Shown here piece by piece: positions 15,327 through 17,032 of a stretch of 17,032 bases of DNA. Made by a program: the position numbers and the translations under genes. Origin of the DNA: an archaeon (GTDB lineage Archaea > Asgardarchaeota > Hermodarchaeia > Hermodarchaeales > Hermodarchaeaceae); contig JABXGU010000113.1 in the NCBI GenBank assembly GCA_016550415.1, positions 1 to 17,032 of the forward strand, given 5' to 3'. Under the pieces are notes generated by a model, which saw only the letters and a program-made list of their open reading frames with translations, did no database searches and had not been told where the DNA came from. How positions within the stretch are numbered: position 1 is the first letter of the stretch; every line of letters starts with the position of its first letter.

Positions 15327-16289
15327 TCAGAGACGCAGAGTTAAAAATGGATATTCCCTTTGCAAGATAAATCCATCATTTTTCAAAACTCCAGATTCTG
15401 TTGGAAAAGCATATGCAACCAAGCTAGTAACTTGGTTGCTACGACTTAGACACTCTGTATCTTGAAGGGCAACATTGAGGAAGTTGGGTTCCTTATTATC
15501 AAGTTGTGAAATCCATAATCTTACAATACCATGATCCATCGTAATTGCCTCAGCTTCGTCCTTTCGGAGAAGCCATAAATGAGGTCGTGGTGCATCAGAG
15601 TCCATCAAAGAATAGAGTTGATCCATTTTTCGTAAATAAGTCCAAACATAAGTTGGAGCGTAGTTGTTCCCAATTGTGAGCGAGAATCCCTGGGGTGGTC
15701 GTTTGCGTGTTTTCCATTCTAAGGGGATAATCTGAACATCGCTGTTTTTCCCCTGGTTTGAAGCAGGTTCAACTTGCTTTGTGTATTCAGCAATTTTTCT
15801 GGTGGCTCTGAAACCTTGAGCTAAGTAGAAAGCGTTTGAAAAATCATCCTCTGGGTACGAAGTAATGTATTGACAACTGTGGTGTTCTGCTATTTGTAGA
15901 CCTTGTTCAAGGAGAAGTGTTCCAATATCCTTACGGCGATGGTCGGAATCCACAATCATCCAGACAATATGACCTCTATTATCTTGATGTGCTTCTGACT
16001 CGAAAACTAGGTCTAATTCTCCAATAATGACTTCATCTTTTCTTGCCACCAACACGGAACCATTTGTCTCTTTAATCATATGCAAATGAAATTCTAGTAG
16101 GTCTGGATCAAGCCATGGTCCGCCATGTTGCCATCGCTCCCATCGGGATAATTCGCTCCACGCTGCTGGTCTACCCGGCTGGCATGTTTTATCATAATGT
16201 CGCCATTCATCAATATCTTTGCAATTGAGTTCAACTAGTTTAGCCAAGTCTTTTTCTGAGCTAACCGGTTCGATAACTATTGAGGTCAC
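15327..16289 (-). CDS. GNAT-family N-acetyltransferase with an unrecognised C-terminal half
   Basis: 320 residues. The first half is a GNAT acyltransferase domain: VLVARKDEVIIGELDLVFE (strands 2-3), VWMIVDSDHRRKDIGTLLL (strand 4 and the CoA-binding loop, residues about 109-127) and NAFYLAQGFRATRKIAEY (motif B, about 152-169). The CoA loop reads R118-x-x-D121-x-G123, with Asp where the family has Gly, so CoA binding may be altered. Residues 180-320 form a second mixed alpha/beta region (PLEW, TYVWTYLRKMDQLYSL, ITMDHGIVRLWIS) that may be a degenerate second GNAT fold, but I see no CoA motif in it. GTG 16289 is the first possible start, because an in-frame TGA lies two codons upstream. It converges on rad50. 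The acceptor is unknown. Confidence 0.7.
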   Translation of the reverse strand: MTSIVIEPVSSEKDLAKLVELNCKDIDEWRHYDKTCQPGRPAAWSELSRWERWQHGGPWLDPDLLEFHLHMIKETNGSVLVARKDEVIIGELDLVFESEAHQDNRGHIVWMIVDSDHRRKDIGTLLLEQGLQIAEHHSCQYITSYPEDDFSNAFYLAQGFRATRKIAEYTKQVEPASNQGKNSDVQIIPLEWKTRKRPPQGFSLTIGNNYAPTYVWTYLRKMDQLYSLMDSDAPRPHLWLLRKDEAEAITMDHGIVRLWISQLDNKEPNFLNVALQDTECLSRSNQVTSLVAYAFPTESGVLKNDGFILQREYPFLTLRL

Positions 16290-16411
16290 AATTCAACTGA
16301 GCGGTGGTTGAAGGGAAAAAACTTCCTTCTGCTCATTGTTTTATCAGAATGCACTTTCCTAACCAAAAAGCACAAATTGGTTTAGTAGTATGCTATTCAT
16401 GAAGTAGCGCT

Positions 16412-16415
16412 GGAG
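16412..16415 (+). promoter_or_regulatory. Shine-Dalgarno site of the right-end gene
   Basis: GGAG 9 bases before ATG 16425 supports that start. The remaining gap from 16290 shows only AT-rich stretches that could hold promoters for both divergent genes; no further gene is seen. Confidence 0.5.
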
Positions 16416-16424
16416 ATTTAAGAA

Positions 16425-17032
16425 ATGTCTTCATCAGAGGTAATAATCCGTCGTTGGAAGAAAGCTTTTCCACTTGCAGATTTTTCTCCTGCACTGAACA
16501 CTCCCAATGATGAAGCTCGGCGTCTCGCTCAGCAATTTTGTCCTTTGTTATATGCTGACTCTAAGCTCATCAGAGAGGAGCACGAGGATTTAGCTCATAA
16601 CCTCGGAATCACAGAACCTTCAAGTGGTAGGTTTGGAGCATTTTTTGATAAATTGCGCCGAAGAGATTTTTCAGGCGTTGCGGATACTCTTTTCCTGTTT
16701 CGTGTTGGGAAATTTCCTGATGATTTGACTGGAGCAAAACTTGGTATTCTAAGTGTCGATTTGCCAGAAAGTGAACTACCATGGGATAAAGAGATGTACC
16801 GAATGCTAGGTCAAATTAGTGAGCGAATCCGCAAAGAATACTCTGAGGAATATCAGAAATATGTAGCTCAACTTTTCGAGACGATTTTTCCAACGCCTGA
16901 AACATCAACATGTGTCCTAAAATATCGGGTATTAAACCATCCTTTAAATTCGAATATTTATTGTATCCAGTACTTTTCTTATTGGCCTGTTCAGCTCCTT
17001 CCCCGCCACTTGTATGATTATGAACCATTCTA
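16425..17032 (+). CDS. Unrecognised protein, 3' end outside window
   Basis: An open frame of 202 codons without a stop, cut by the window end, starting at ATG 16425 with GGAG upstream. The codon use and composition are like those of its neighbours, so it is probably a real gene. The N-terminal 130 residues are charged and helical (IIRRWKKAFPL, LAQQFCPLLY, AFFDKLRRRDF). The last visible part becomes strand-like: YCIQYFSYWPVQ followed by LPRHLYDYEPF. A His-x-x-Asp-aromatic-Glu pattern of this sort also occurs in NPP1- and Vps62-type proteins, where it binds metal, but the resemblance is too short to name a family. No membrane segment or signal peptide is seen. It is divergent from the acetyltransferase gene, with 135 bases between them. 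Confidence 0.6.
   Translation, partial: MSSSEVIIRRWKKAFPLADFSPALNTPNDEARRLAQQFCPLLYADSKLIREEHEDLAHNLGITEPSSGRFGAFFDKLRRRDFSGVADTLFLFRVGKFPDDLTGAKLGILSVDLPESELPWDKEMYRMLGQISERIRKEYSEEYQKYVAQLFETIFPTPETSTCVLKYRVLNHPLNSNIYCIQYFSYWPVQLLPRHLYDYEPF

Noticed and set aside
1..17032. CRISPR array, insertion sequence, tRNA or rRNA
   Set aside because: I saw no regularly spaced repeats, no transposase motifs or terminal repeats, and no tRNA-like or rRNA-like stretches by reading; no search tool was run.

Overview
The window looks archaeal. Its centre is a nurA-herA-mre11-rad50 end-resection operon, a gene set typical of archaea. Shine-Dalgarno motifs of the GGAGG type and TATA-like boxes about 25-30 bases from likely transcript starts occur together, and GTG/TTG starts are common. 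The phylum cannot be fixed from these genes, and no ribosomal or tRNA gene is present.

Left part (1-4638): the 3' end of a thiamine-diphosphate enzyme of the acetolactate synthase type runs convergently into a two-gene minus-strand unit, an NAD-dependent epimerase/dehydratase followed by a 3-hydroxyacyl-CoA dehydrogenase. Next come a PHP-domain phosphoesterase of the histidinol-phosphatase type and, convergent with it, a VIT1/CCC1-type membrane transporter. Middle left (4639-6921): a radical SAM/SPASM protein with an N-terminal PqqD-like segment is followed by a class I methyltransferase, suggesting a small modification pathway of unknown product. Middle (7014-8653): three tandem minus-strand genes encode paralogous membrane proteins of about 140 residues that share two signatures. 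They have their own promoter-like sequences and a terminator.

Right centre (8767-15297): nurA, herA, mre11 and rad50 lie head to tail with overlaps or very short gaps, so they are probably one transcript. HerA (hexameric translocase) with NurA (nuclease), and Mre11 (nuclease) with Rad50 (ATPase), normally process DNA double-strand ends together.

The most unusual feature is Rad50. It has no CxxC zinc hook, and in the middle of the protein, between the two coiled-coil arms, there is a tight hydrophobic hairpin of two predicted membrane helices. The conserved first strand of its head is also interrupted by an in-frame TAA six codons after a well-placed ATG, so the gene either restarts at a nearby GTG or carries a mutation or sequencing error. 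Together these suggest a membrane-tethered MR-HerA-NurA machine, possibly related to the bacterial YhaO/YhaN pair.

Right end (15327-17032): a GNAT-domain acetyltransferase with an unrecognised C-terminal half is divergent from an unrecognised gene that is cut by the window end.
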